From: Halobacillus amylolyticus
GTDB lineage: Bacteria; Bacillota; Bacilli; Bacillales; Halobacillaceae
DNA: 64,000 nt
Direction of reading: 5' to 3'
Assembly: GCF_022921115.1 (NCBI RefSeq)
Contig: NZ_CP095075.1
Location: 3,670,001 to 3,734,000 of the forward strand
In this document: piece by piece, positions 15,833-24,917 of the stretch
How positions within the stretch are numbered: position 1 is the first letter of the stretch
How the letters are laid out: every line of letters starts with the position of its first letter
The notes under the pieces: generated by a model
Told to the model about the DNA's origin: nothing
Database searches by the model: none
Seen by the model: only the letters and a program-made list of their open reading frames with translations
Made by a program: the position numbers and the translations under genes

Positions 15833-17089
15833 ATGAGAAAAAGATGGTTGGTCCTATTACTTGTTATAGTTGTCGGTGTGGTTACGGCTGGATGTTCCAG
15901 TAATGAAACTTCAGGTGATGGAGGTGGTACGACTTTGACATTTTATTCAACAGCTACTTCTGAAGAAGATAAAAAGGTTATGTCGGAAGCTGTTGCAGCA
16001 TTTGAAGAGGAGTACCCCGAAATTAATATAGAAGACAATTACCCAGGAGATGGGTATGAAGACATGCTGCGCGTAAAGATGGCAGCTAATGATTTGCCTG
16101 ACCTGTTTGATACCCATGGATGGGCAAAACAGCGGTATGGAGAGTACGTAGCTGACCTGAGTGGGATGGATTGGGTGAAAAACTTGGATCCTGCCCTTGA
16201 CACAATTCTTAAAGATGATGAAGGAAAGGTTTACGCTTATCCTCTAAATCAGGCCAAAGATGGAATATCTTATAATGCTACCTTATTAAAGGAATACGGT
16301 ATTGAACCTCCTACAACATTTGAAGGTTTTATGAAAGCACTAATAGAAATAAAAGAAAAAAGTGATGGCACAGTCACACCTTTTTGGTTCAATGGTTCGG
16401 ACAAGTCAGCTTTTGGGCAGTATTTCGATCAATTTGCAACACCTCTGCTAGTGACAGATAAGGAACATAATTATGAAGAAGAACTGTTGAACGGGAGATT
16501 TGATTGGTCCCACTACACATTCCTCCCTGAAAAGCTAAAAGAAATGCAGGAAAAAGGGCTACTTAATAAGGACGTATTAACGGCACAAATTCAACAGCAA
16601 GCCCAGTTAATGGCACAGAGTAAAATTGGATTCACCTTGGCCAGCGGCTCACTTGGTCCTGCAGTGGAAGAGCTAAATCCTGAGGTGCAGGTCGGAGTTG
16701 TTCCGATGCCAGTTATTCACGAAGGAGATGAGCCGAGCTGGATCGGTGGTGAACGCCATACTGTGGCGATCTGGAAAGACACAGAGTACATGGAAGAAGC
16801 GAAGAAGTTTATTGAGTTTTTAGCTCAACCAGAAATTGCAAAGAAAATTGCGGAAGGGACGTCTCTTCCAGCTGGGTTGAAAAGTATTGAAGCTGAAAAT
16901 TACTACTCCGAATACTATAAGAGGTATGAAGATGTGAAGGTCCAGCCATATTTTGATCGCATTTACTTGCCGAGTGGAATGTGGAATGTTATGGGATCAA
17001 CTGGACAACAATTGCTTTCAGGTAAGATGACACCAGAAGAAGTTTCTGAAAAAATGGCCGAAGAATATGAGAGGTTAAGAGAACAATAG
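15833..17089 (+). CDS. melE: ABC transporter sugar-binding lipoprotein (alpha-galactoside)
   Basis: A 418-residue family 1 extracellular solute-binding protein with a signal peptide and lipobox (VTAGC, about residue 21). It is the receptor of a CUT1-type importer with the two permeases that follow, and probably binds melibiose, raffinose or similar alpha-galactosides, as in the B. subtilis mel operon. ATG at 15833 has AGGAGG six bases upstream; a TTG one codon earlier is less likely. The ATPase is not encoded here, and CUT1 systems in Bacillus commonly share MsmX. A weak stem-loop lies in the gap to melD. Confidence 0.87.
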   Translation: MRKRWLVLLLVIVVGVVTAGCSSNETSGDGGGTTLTFYSTATSEEDKKVMSEAVAAFEEEYPEINIEDNYPGDGYEDMLRVKMAANDLPDLFDTHGWAKQRYGEYVADLSGMDWVKNLDPALDTILKDDEGKVYAYPLNQAKDGISYNATLLKEYGIEPPTTFEGFMKALIEIKEKSDGTVTPFWFNGSDKSAFGQYFDQFATPLLVTDKEHNYEEELLNGRFDWSHYTFLPEKLKEMQEKGLLNKDVLTAQIQQQAQLMAQSKIGFTLASGSLGPAVEELNPEVQVGVVPMPVIHEGDEPSWIGGERHTVAIWKDTEYMEEAKKFIEFLAQPEIAKKIAEGTSLPAGLKSIEAENYYSEYYKRYEDVKVQPYFDRIYLPSGMWNVMGSTGQQLLSGKMTPEEVSEKMAEEYERLREQ

Positions 17090-17103
17090 TTGAATTAAAT
17101 GAG

Positions 17104-17132
17104 AGGGGCGGTAGTTAGAATCACTGCCCTTT
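17104..17132 (+). other. Intercistronic stem-loop after melE
   Basis: AGGGGCGGTAG (17104-17114) pairs imperfectly, with G-U pairs, with CACTGCCCTTT (17122-17132). It has no long T run, so it may stabilise the 3' end of the melE message rather than end transcription. Confidence 0.4.
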
Positions 17133-17173
17133 CCATATTCTAACAGACCAAGCTTATAGGAGTGGTTTCTAAT

Positions 17174-18106
17174 ATGAGTGAATTGGTTAATAAATCACAG
17201 CGCGCCATTGCTCACAAGGGAGTGGTCAAGCCGCGTAAGGTGAAAAAGCAAAAATCTTTATGGTGGATGTATCTTCCGGCATTAATTGTTGTCAGTGTGT
17301 TTATTATTTACCCTTTTTTAAATGGTATTCGAGTGTCTTTTACTGATTGGAATGGATTTTCGCAAACGAAAAATTGGGTAGGCCTGGAGCAATATAAGCG
17401 AATGTTCCAGGACTCTAATACATGGTTAGTTGTAAAAAATACGCTGCTTTATGGGATTGGAAGTACAATTTTTCAAAATGTGATCGGGTTGCTTTATGCT
17501 TTACTGCTCAATAAAAGCATCCGGCTGAAGTCGTTAACACGAACGATTATTTATCTTCCTGTTATTATCAGCCCGCTCGTCATGGGCTATATTTGGTATT
17601 TCTTTTTTGCCTACCAGGGAGGGGCATTAAATGACGTTTTAATGCTGTTCGGTCTAAATAAAATCAATGCTTTAGGCAACCCTGATGTGAACCCATGGAT
17701 CATTGTTTTTGTTAATACCTATCAATTTGTTGGTATTGCCATGATTATTTATTTAGCAGGCTTGCAAAGTATTTCAAAAGATTTCTATGAAGCAGCGGAT
17801 ATCGATGGGGCTTCTGTATTCCAAAAATTCAAAAATATCACACTGCCTTTATTGATGCCTGCGATTACAATTAATGTTGTGTTGAACATCATTGGAGGAT
17901 TAAAGCTGTTTGATGTCATTCTCGCACTCACCGGTGGAGGACCAGGAAATGCTTCACAGTCGATGTCAACGTTTATGTACTCTCTTTATTTTAGTAGACA
18001 GGATGCTGGTTATGCAGCCACTCAAGGTGTGTTGATGGCTTTCATCACATTGGTTTTCAGTCTGCTTGCACTTGCTTACTTTAAACGCAAGGAGGTCGAT
18101 GCTTAA
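17174..18106 (+). CDS. melD: CUT1 sugar ABC permease, MelD type
   Basis: A 310-residue inner-membrane permease with six helices. The first ([19 protein letters not shown]) follows a basic cytoplasmic tail, and the EAA loop ([20 protein letters not shown]) contacts the ATPase. It pairs with MelC to form the channel. The ATG at 17174 is preferred to the GTG at 17162, which overlaps the ribosome binding site AGGAG. Its stop overlaps the melC start by one base (TAATG), indicating translational coupling. Confidence 0.87.
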   Translation: MSELVNKSQRAIAHKGVVKPRKVKKQKSLWWMYLPALIVVSVFIIYPFLNGIRVSFTDWNGFSQTKNWVGLEQYKRMFQDSNTWLVVKNTLLYGIGSTIFQNVIGLLYALLLNKSIRLKSLTRTIIYLPVIISPLVMGYIWYFFFAYQGGALNDVLMLFGLNKINALGNPDVNPWIIVFVNTYQFVGIAMIIYLAGLQSISKDFYEAADIDGASVFQKFKNITLPLLMPAITINVVLNIIGGLKLFDVILALTGGGPGNASQSMSTFMYSLYFSRQDAGYAATQGVLMAFITLVFSLLALAYFKRKEVDA

Positions 18107-18936
18107 TGAAGAATAAGGAAAGGAGATCGAGGAGATTTTTCACCACCGTAGCTATTGTCGTGACATTGTTTCATTTAATCCCTTTCTATATTTTAATTAC
18201 CACCTCATTAAAAGCAAATAATGATTTTAGTTCAAAATGGGCCCTGCCAAGCTCGGTCCATTTTGAAAACTTCATGAAGGCATGGGAACAAGCAAGTTTA
18301 GGAAATGCGTTTATCAACACTGCCATCATTACGGCTGGTGCAGCTTTGTTATTGATTGTATTCGGATCACTTGCTGCCTATCCGTTAGCAAGGATGAATA
18401 CAAGGTTGAACAAATTCGTCTACTTTTTGTTTATAGCGATTATGATTATTCCTCCGCTGACTGCTCTCGTTCCTTTGTACAAAATGGTTGTTGATATGGG
18501 AATGATGAATACACATGAGATTGCGATTCTAAACAATATGGCTGCATTTTTACCTTTAACGATTTTCCTCTATGCCGGCTTTATTCGCTCAACTATTCCG
18601 AAAGAGCTTGAGGAAGCGGCAAAAATTGATGGAGCAAGTACGTTAAGGATTTTCTTCAAAATCGTTTTTCCATTACTGAAGCCGATCACAGCAACCGTGC
18701 TGATTATTTCTTGTGTATTTATCTGGAATGATTATCAATTTGCAATTTTCTTCCTACAGGATGAAAGTGTTCAAACATTAACGGTGGCATTGGCGGGCTT
18801 CTTCGGACAAAATCAAAGCAACTTGAATTTAGTTGCATCAGCTGCCATTATGTCAATGCTGCCAATGACGATTTTGTTTCTCTTTTTACAAAAATACTTT
18901 GTGGCAGGTCTTTCTTCCGGGTCTGTTAAAGGATAA
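18106..18936 (+). CDS. melC: CUT1 sugar ABC permease, MelC type
   Basis: A 276-residue permease with six helices and the EAA loop EEAAKIDGASTLRIFFKIVFP near residue 175. It has a short N-terminal tail, as is usual for the second permease of CUT1 systems. AAGGAGG lies inside the end of melD and the start overlaps the melD stop. It acts with MelE and MelD in alpha-galactoside import. Confidence 0.87.
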   Translation: MKNKERRSRRFFTTVAIVVTLFHLIPFYILITTSLKANNDFSSKWALPSSVHFENFMKAWEQASLGNAFINTAIITAGAALLLIVFGSLAAYPLARMNTRLNKFVYFLFIAIMIIPPLTALVPLYKMVVDMGMMNTHEIAILNNMAAFLPLTIFLYAGFIRSTIPKELEEAAKIDGASTLRIFFKIVFPLLKPITATVLIISCVFIWNDYQFAIFFLQDESVQTLTVALAGFFGQNQSNLNLVASAAIMSMLPMTILFLFLQKYFVAGLSSGSVKG

Positions 18937-18965
18937 TAAACTTTTATATCGATAGGAGAGTGTTT

Positions 18966-20285
18966 ATGTCAAAAATTACATTTCTAGGTGCAGGCAGTAC
19001 AATTTTCGCGAAAAATGTTCTAGGAGATTGCATGTTAACACCAAGTATTCAAGAGTTCGAATTTGCTCTCTATGATATTGATCTTCAAAGATTAAAAGAC
19101 TCTGAAAATATGTTAAACAACCTGAAAAAAAGTCTCGGTAGTAACGTCACAGTTAAAGCTTATACAGATCGAAAAGAGGCGTTAAGGGATGCGAAATACA
19201 TCGTTAATGCGATTCAGGTCGGCGGCTATAAACCGAGTACTGTAATCGACTTTGAAATTCCGAAAAAATACGGACTTCGTCAAACGATAGGCGATACAAT
19301 AGGGATCGGAGGAATCTTCAGAACGCTTAGAACCATTCCTGTTATGCTTGATTTTGCAAAAGATATGAAGGAAGTATGCCCGGATGCCTGGTTCTTGAAT
19401 TATACAAATCCAATGGCTTCACTGACTGGCGCCATGCTGCGTTATACAGGAATAAAAACGGTCGGACTATGCCACAGTGTGCAAGGGGCGGTTCCAGATT
19501 TGTTCAAATTCCTTGAAATGGATACAAAAGGTGTTCAATGGAAAATTGCTGGCATTAACCACCTGGCATGGCTGTTAGAAGTAACCAAAGACGGAAAGGA
19601 TTTGTATCCTGAAATTAAGAAACGAGCTGCAGTCAAACAGCAGGGAAAACATGACGACATGGTTCGCTTTGAATTGATGAACCGTTTTGGTTACTATGTG
19701 ACAGAATCATCAGAGCACAATGCAGAATACCATCCCTATTTTATTAAGAGCAATTATCCAGAACTGATTAGCAGATTCAATATTCCGCTTGATGAATATC
19801 CACGACGCTGTGTAGAGCAGATTGAGGATTGGGAGAAAATGCGTGAAGATGTTGTTAATAATCAGAACCTTACACATGAACGCACCCATGAATATGCATC
19901 TTATATTATCGAAGCTATGGAGATGGATCAACCATACAGAATTCACGGGAACGTCCTTAACACGGGGGGATTAATTAGTAATTTACCAACGAATGCTGTG
20001 GTTGAAGTTCCATGTCTTGTAGATAGAAATGGGGTAAATCCATGCCATGTAGGTGATCTTCCGGAGCAATTGGCTGCCTTAAATCGTACCAATATTAACA
20101 CTCAGCTGTTAACCATTGAAGCGGCTATGACGGGAAAGCGGGAACATATCTACCACGCTGCGATGCTTGATCCTCATACAGCTGCAGAATTATCGATTGA
20201 CGACATTGTATCTCTTTGTGATGACCTTATTGAAGCACATGGGGAGATGCTGCCGAATTTTGATCGCGAAAGAGTGACGGTTTAA
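18966..20285 (+). CDS. melA: Alpha-galactosidase, glycoside hydrolase family 4
   Basis: A 439-residue cytoplasmic GH4 enzyme, which uses NAD+ and Mn2+ to cleave alpha-galactosides by oxidation-elimination rather than simple hydrolysis. The N-terminal Rossmann loop (FLGAGSTIFAKN, 6-17), the NYTNPM motif (145-150) and the metal ligands Cys169 (GLCHS) and His199 (GINHLAW) are present. The ATG at 18966 follows TAGGAGAG; an in-frame GTG at 18960 overlaps that site. As last gene of the mel operon it would release galactose intracellularly. That galactose could feed the galKET genes at the far end of the window. Confidence 0.92.
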   Translation: MSKITFLGAGSTIFAKNVLGDCMLTPSIQEFEFALYDIDLQRLKDSENMLNNLKKSLGSNVTVKAYTDRKEALRDAKYIVNAIQVGGYKPSTVIDFEIPKKYGLRQTIGDTIGIGGIFRTLRTIPVMLDFAKDMKEVCPDAWFLNYTNPMASLTGAMLRYTGIKTVGLCHSVQGAVPDLFKFLEMDTKGVQWKIAGINHLAWLLEVTKDGKDLYPEIKKRAAVKQQGKHDDMVRFELMNRFGYYVTESSEHNAEYHPYFIKSNYPELISRFNIPLDEYPRRCVEQIEDWEKMREDVVNNQNLTHERTHEYASYIIEAMEMDQPYRIHGNVLNTGGLISNLPTNAVVEVPCLVDRNGVNPCHVGDLPEQLAALNRTNINTQLLTIEAAMTGKREHIYHAAMLDPHTAAELSIDDIVSLCDDLIEAHGEMLPNFDRERVTV

Positions 20286-20469
20286 TAAGATTCGTTTTTC
20301 TGCAGATTTTTTTGTAAAACATATTGGCTGGTTAGTGTGCACGGCACAATTTAATGAGTGCCCATTTTTCTAAACACTTTTATCTTGAGGTGTTAAAGCA
20401 TTGCATTATGCCGCCCGTATCACCTATACAACCCATGTCTCTAAACATAGTAAAATCATCTAATATAGA

Positions 20470-20515
20470 AATAAACAAAGCTCCCGCTTCAATTTTTGCG
20501 GGAGCTTTGTTTATT
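20470..20515. terminator. Bidirectional terminator between melA and the AtoE-type gene
   Basis: An 18-bp perfect stem (20470-20487 with 20498-20515) has AATAAACAAA/TTTGTTTATT outer arms and a GC-rich inner part. It separates two convergent genes and can act both ways. The remaining 184 bases after melA show no gene. Confidence 0.85.
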
Positions 20516-21850
20516 TTAAAAGAACAATAGACCGATAGAAATAGGGATAAAACTCCATAGCAAGACGATCACGCAAAAACCCATAATATCTTTTACCTTT
20601 AGCCCTGCTATGGCAAGAAGCGGGAGCGCCCAAAACGGCTGAATCATGTTCGTCCACGCGTCCCCCCAAGCTACGGCCATCGCCGTTTTCGCTGTATCCA
20701 CTCCAAGATCAAGGGCTGCGGGGATCATAATCGGTGCTTGTACCGCCCACTGTCCACCGCCTGAAGGAACAAAGAAATTAACGATGCCGGCACTGATAAA
20801 CGTAAATAACGGGAAAGTGAAGTCGCTTGAGATACTGACAAACCATAAGGACATCTGTTCAGATAATCCCGAAGCAACCATCATGCCCATAATCCCAGCG
20901 TAGAATGGGAACTGTATGATGATTCCTCCTGCATTTTTTACGGCATCCGAAACACTATCAAGGAACTGTCTTGGAGTTTGATGAAAAATAATGCCGAGAA
21001 ATAGGAAGATGAAGTTGACGATATTAATATTTAAGTCGAGACCATTTTTAGCGAAATGGTAGATAACGAAAGCTAAGCCCAACAATCCAATAACTAGGGA
21101 AAGGAGTTTACTATTTTCTAGTCGTTCAGCAGGTGTCATATTTTCTTGTACGGGTGTAGTTTCCGGTTCCTGTGTGTAAGTCTCACTCTTCAATAAATCG
21201 GGGTTATTTTTGGCTAAGTCATCGGTAGAATTCATCAATAAGCGGTTTAACAGGGGAAGACTCACTAGCAAAATCCCTACAATGAACAGGTTCATCCCAC
21301 TGAAGATCGTTTCTGTAATGGGGATGATCCCTATTGAATCCGCCATAAAATGGCCCTCAGTCGCAATAGTTAAAGGAATGGAACCAGATAATCCCCCATG
21401 CCAAAGCAGGAAACCGCTATAGGCACTAGCCATTAAGAGCCGGTAATCGACGGAAGGAACTCGCTTGGCTACATGAATGGCGAGTAGTGCTCCGACAACT
21501 AAACCGAAACCGTAATTGATTAAACAAGCGACGGCTGCTGTAAACGTGACCAACACGATGGCTTGACCTGGGGTAGTGGCTAACTTGCTGAGCCTCGTTA
21601 ATAATGATTTTATGATCGGACTGTTTGCCAAAATATACCCTGTAACCACAATCAAGGACATCTGCATGGCGAAAGCGAGGAGATCCCAGAATCCATCTCC
21701 CCAATACTGGACCATTTTAGCCGGTGAACTGCCTGTAAAGCCTATACCTAGACCAAAAACGATTAAAGTTAAAATAATAGCGAATAAGAAGGCATCAGGT
21801 AAATAACGCTGAACTAAACGATTAAAGAACAAAGTCATCGATCGCAACAC
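20516..21850 (-). CDS. AtoE-family short-chain fatty acid transporter
   Basis: A 444-residue protein with about 12 helices. The LWHGGLSGSIPLTIA segment (about 170-185), the NFFVPSGGGQWAVQAP motif (about 355) and the WGDAWTNMIQPFWALP motif near the C-terminus are diagnostic of AtoE, the short-chain fatty acid uptake family. A hydrophilic insert (about 215-245) lies between two halves. The GTG at 21850 is 12 bases after AAGGGGG; an in-frame ATG at 21838 is the alternative. No fatty-acid metabolism genes are adjacent. Confidence 0.88.
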   Translation of the reverse strand: MLRSMTLFFNRLVQRYLPDAFLFAIILTLIVFGLGIGFTGSSPAKMVQYWGDGFWDLLAFAMQMSLIVVTGYILANSPIIKSLLTRLSKLATTPGQAIVLVTFTAAVACLINYGFGLVVGALLAIHVAKRVPSVDYRLLMASAYSGFLLWHGGLSGSIPLTIATEGHFMADSIGIIPITETIFSGMNLFIVGILLVSLPLLNRLLMNSTDDLAKNNPDLLKSETYTQEPETTPVQENMTPAERLENSKLLSLVIGLLGLAFVIYHFAKNGLDLNINIVNFIFLFLGIIFHQTPRQFLDSVSDAVKNAGGIIIQFPFYAGIMGMMVASGLSEQMSLWFVSISSDFTFPLFTFISAGIVNFFVPSGGGQWAVQAPIMIPAALDLGVDTAKTAMAVAWGDAWTNMIQPFWALPLLAIAGLKVKDIMGFCVIVLLWSFIPISIGLLFF

Positions 21851-22271
21851 GGTAATTTATTCCCCCTTAACTGTTTTGCTAACACCTACAAAAGGGGAGT
21901 TGTCCCCCTATGATATATATTATATAGTAAAGTGTTTTATACTCAGGAAAATCCTCAATATTATTAATTTGATAGAAAATTCATGAAGGTATGAAAGGTC
22001 AAGAAGAAACTGCCCGATTCTAACAGGAAGAATAGGCAGTTTATGAGTTAGGGAACAATCTGTTATAGATAAGGAACAATCCTTGTGACTTAGGGAACAA
22101 TCAGATCAGTTAAGGAACAATCTTATATCAGTAGGGAACATTTGGAGATCTGTCAATATAGTGGACATTCATAGACCGGTATTTGAACCATTCTTTTTCT
22201 TCCGCGCGTCCTCTTTCGAGACGCTTGGATGCCTCCGCCTAAAGGAAAGAATCAAAAACCAATTCATTCCT

Positions 22272-23183
22272 TTAGGCAGAGGACATTTGGTTCTTTTTGA
22301 GCTTTTTATCATGGTTCATTTTATAGCTCTTTTCTTTTTCTAACGGAGTTAAATAGTCCAATGTAGAATGGATTCGTTTTTGGTTATAAAAATTGATGTA
22401 AAACTGAATGGCTAGTTTGGCTTCTGCTTTTGTCTCATAAACATGTTTGTACAGGTATTCTTTTTTCAGAGAGGCAAAGAAACTCTCTGCACATGCATTG
22501 TCGTAGGGGTTTCCCTTCCGACTCATACTTATGGTCGCTCCTGCCTCCTTAAGTGTATCTAAATAAGCCTTAGAACAGTACTGAGAGCCACGATCTGAAT
22601 GGTGAATCCAACCCGACTTAGGGTTACGAATGGCCAAAGCCTTTTCTAAAGCTTTTAAGCACAGGGTGTGATCCATATGATCGTCTAACTGATAACTTAT
22701 GATCCGTCGGGAAGCAAGATCAATAACAGGATTCAGATATAAAAAGCCTTCTCCTGTGTGAATATAAGTAATATCAGTAGCCCAAACCTGGTCTGGGGCC
22801 TCTGGAAGAAAGTCACGGTTTAAATGGTTTGAGTGAATGGTTTCATCGTGATCAGAGTCTGTCGTATTGATGAACTTTTTAGGTGGTGTGGCATAAAGGT
22901 CCAGTTCTCTCATTCGATTCGTCACTTTCTTTTGAGAAACCTCCACCTGATCCACTTCTCGAAGCATAAAGTGGATGCGAGGGCTGCCGTAACACCCATA
23001 ATTATCATGATAATGGAAGAGGATCCGTTCATCGATATAACGGTTCCAAGCCTCTCTTTCCGTTTCTTCTCTGTCCAGACGATTCAAATAATCATAATAA
23101 CCAGATTTAGACACACCAAGAACTTGGCACATCCTCGAAATGGTGTGTTCGTGTCGGTGTTCATGAATGAACTTGAACTTCAC
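22272..23183 (-). CDS. IS3-family transposase OrfB, copy B
   Basis: A 303-residue DDE transposase with three substitutions relative to copy A (Glu4 to Lys, Lys42 to Glu, and Arg to Gln near the C-terminus). Asp137, Asp197 and Glu233 are conserved. It starts at GTG overlapping the orfA stop, and is expected to be produced as OrfAB by -1 frameshifting. Confidence 0.95.
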   Translation of the reverse strand: MKFKFIHEHRHEHTISRMCQVLGVSKSGYYDYLNRLDREETEREAWNRYIDERILFHYHDNYGCYGSPRIHFMLREVDQVEVSQKKVTNRMRELDLYATPPKKFINTTDSDHDETIHSNHLNRDFLPEAPDQVWATDITYIHTGEGFLYLNPVIDLASRRIISYQLDDHMDHTLCLKALEKALAIRNPKSGWIHHSDRGSQYCSKAYLDTLKEAGATISMSRKGNPYDNACAESFFASLKKEYLYKHVYETKAEAKLAIQFYINFYNQKRIHSTLDYLTPLEKEKSYKMNHDKKLKKNQMSSA

Positions 23184-23548
23184 TACTTTTCCTGATTGAA
23201 GATGTGCATGGCCTTTTTTAAAATGTCGACTTCCTCCTGGAGCTCTACGTTACTTTTTTTCTCTTTTTCATACATTTCCTTGTACTCAGAGGCGGTCAAC
23301 AGTTGATTCTGTGCTTCTTTTTCTTCCTTCTTTTTTTGGTCACGATACTCCGTCTTCCATCTTTTAAGGTTACCGTAGGGAATATCGAGTTTCTGACTAA
23401 GGTCCGTCATTTTGTGTCCGTCCAATTCCATTAACTTCACAACATAAAGCTTAAACTCAGGGTCATAATTTCTGTACTTTTGGGTCAATGTGAACACGTC
23501 CTTTAATGCTTTGTGATGATTAAAACATGGTTCAATACTAGTGTCCAC
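23183..23548 (-). CDS. IS3-family OrfA, copy B
   Basis: Identical at protein level to copy A. The helix-turn-helix, the coiled-coil C-terminus and the A6G slippery heptamer (23213-23219) are all retained, so the element appears intact. The same uncertainty applies between the terminal-repeat GTG and the internal TTG start. Confidence 0.9.
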   Translation of the reverse strand: MDTSIEPCFNHHKALKDVFTLTQKYRNYDPEFKLYVVKLMELDGHKMTDLSQKLDIPYGNLKRWKTEYRDQKKKEEKEAQNQLLTASEYKEMYEKEKKSNVELQEEVDILKKAMHIFNQEK

Positions 23549-23678
23549 TTTTTATACTAACTCTACATTCACCTTGAGAACGGGAACAATCCAAGACTTT
23601 TAATGCTATTTTAGTGTGACCCAAATGTGGCTGTTAGAGAGGTGTGTCCTCGTGTTAGCTAGGTTGCCGTCACCTCTA

Positions 23679-24818
23679 TTAAACAGTTCTCTTCCGCTCC
23701 CGAATTACTTCTTTAATACAATCCGCCAATCCCCGAACATCTTCCAAAGTTCGATCAAAGCCAAACGAAATCCGGATGAATGTTTTTGCCTCCGCTTCTG
23801 AAATCCCCATCGCTAGCAAGGTTTTTGGAGGCCCCCCGCTTCTGACTTGACACGCACTTCCGGTTGAAAAAAAGTAGCCTCTACGGTTTCCTTCAAGCAT
23901 CATGTGCTGGCCGTCAGTTTCGTGAATGCAGAGCCCGAGTACAGGAATGCAAGAGTCGGAGCCTGAGCCTGCCACTTTAATGAAGTCGTCCATATCTTCT
24001 AAGGCATTCAAAAATTCTCCTTTTAACGATTTGATGTACTGTTGATGTGGAGCAAGCTTCGTCAAACTTGTTTCCGCAGCTGTGGTAAAGGCAGCAATTC
24101 CTGGTGTGTTCAAGGTACCTTGACGGATACCGCTTTCGTGGGAACCGTTAGGAAAAAAGGGGGAGAAGGAAAGCGATGGACGAATATACAACGCACCGAC
24201 CCCTTTTGGTCCGTAAATTTTGTGGCTTGAAATTGAGAAACTGTCAACCAAGGAAGCGATTCGACTAAGATCAATTTTTCCAAAAGATTGAACGCAATCA
24301 CTATGGAGCAAAATCCCACCCGCTCTGCATAGCTCATAAATTTTTTCAATCGGTTGAATGGTTCCGATATCGGAATTGACATGCTGGATCGAAACGAGTA
24401 CGGTATCTTCGCGCATCAGAACCTCTAACTCTTCTAAGTCAACTATTCCTTCTTCAGTCAACGACACTTCACTTACTTTAAATCCCTTTTCTTCAACAAG
24501 CTTCGTCGTTATATTATGTATCGATGAATGTTCACCTGCGGAAATAACAATATGCTTGCCTGGAGCCGCCGCATTAGTTAGTGCGTATAAAGCTAGCATA
24601 TTGCTTTCGGTACCTCCACTCGTAAAGGTGATTCCTGCAGCATCCACTTGGAAATGATTTGCCAATCTATCTCTGCAATGCTCTGCTAGTGAATCAGCTT
24701 TTGTGCCAATATCATGAACGCTGCGAGTATTACCAAAGTACTCCTTAGATGCCTGTATGTAAGTTTGTAAAGCCTTCTCACTAATCGGACAAGTTGCTGC
24801 ATAATCAAAGTATTTCAT
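23679..24818 (-). CDS. nifS: Cysteine desulfurase for NAD synthesis (NifS-like)
   Basis: A 379-residue class V aminotransferase-fold PLP enzyme. The PLP lysine is Lys200 (SSHKIYGPKG), with His97 in GEHSSIHN and the persulfide-forming Cys323 in TGSACQVRSGG. It would pass sulfur for the Fe-S cluster of NadA, as proposed for the B. subtilis NifS encoded beside nadBCA. I chose the ATG at 24818, seven bases after GGAGG, over an upstream start at 24833 that overlaps the binding site. It is divergent from nadB across a shared 99-bp control region. Confidence 0.9.
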   Translation of the reverse strand: MKYFDYAATCPISEKALQTYIQASKEYFGNTRSVHDIGTKADSLAEHCRDRLANHFQVDAAGITFTSGGTESNMLALYALTNAAAPGKHIVISAGEHSSIHNITTKLVEEKGFKVSEVSLTEEGIVDLEELEVLMREDTVLVSIQHVNSDIGTIQPIEKIYELCRAGGILLHSDCVQSFGKIDLSRIASLVDSFSISSHKIYGPKGVGALYIRPSLSFSPFFPNGSHESGIRQGTLNTPGIAAFTTAAETSLTKLAPHQQYIKSLKGEFLNALEDMDDFIKVAGSGSDSCIPVLGLCIHETDGQHMMLEGNRRGYFFSTGSACQVRSGGPPKTLLAMGISEAEAKTFIRISFGFDRTLEDVRGLADCIKEVIRERKRTV

Positions 24819-24858
24819 AGGTGATCCTCCCATTTTTTATAAAAAGACCTTGTATTCA

Positions 24859-24903
24859 ATTAAAATATATGTAAATATAGTTGTCAATACACATGTAAAT
24901 ATA
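24859..24903. promoter_or_regulatory. Divergent nifS/nadB promoter region with paired repeats
   Basis: On the minus strand, TTGACA (24887-24882), 17 bases, then TTTAAT (24864-24859) is a good sigma-A promoter for nifS. Two exact copies of ATGTAAATATA (24869-24879 and 24893-24903) lie 24 bp apart and overlap the promoters in both directions. They are candidate sites for the nicotinate-responsive repressor NiaR (YrxA), whose gene is not in this window. The regulator assignment is inferred from context. Confidence 0.6.
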
Positions 24904-24917
24904 AGGTGGGGTTCATT

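Larger units (their letters stand above)
22143..23565 (-). mobile_element. IS3-family insertion sequence, copy B (1423 bp)
   Basis: It has the same length and orientation as copy A, with about six substitutions (for example at the end of orfB and in the terminal region near 23540). The target duplication is CATT (22139-22142 and 23566-23569). It lies at the end of unit 5 of repeat array B, within one base of the insertion point used by copy A relative to the repeat. The small divergence suggests recent transposition. The two same-orientation copies, 10.97 kb apart, could recombine and delete the mel region. Confidence 0.95.
22040..23591. repeat. 21-nt repeat array B (six units, split by an IS)
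   Basis: Six units of 20-21 nt end at 22060, 22081, 22102, 22122, 23570 (split by the IS) and 23591. Their common 3' part is TTAGGGAACAATC; unit 5 reads GGGAACATTC. Removing the IS and one CATT restores the 21-nt phase. The array lies in the gap between the AtoE-type gene and nifS. Confidence 0.85.

Noticed and set aside
22833..23195. Plus-strand frames inside the IS copies (also 11863-12225)
   Set aside because: They are antisense shadows of the transposase gene without start signals or homology.
23638..23674. Terminator for nifS
   Set aside because: Only a 7-bp stem (AGAGGTG/CACCTCT) with a long loop and no clear T run on the minus strand.
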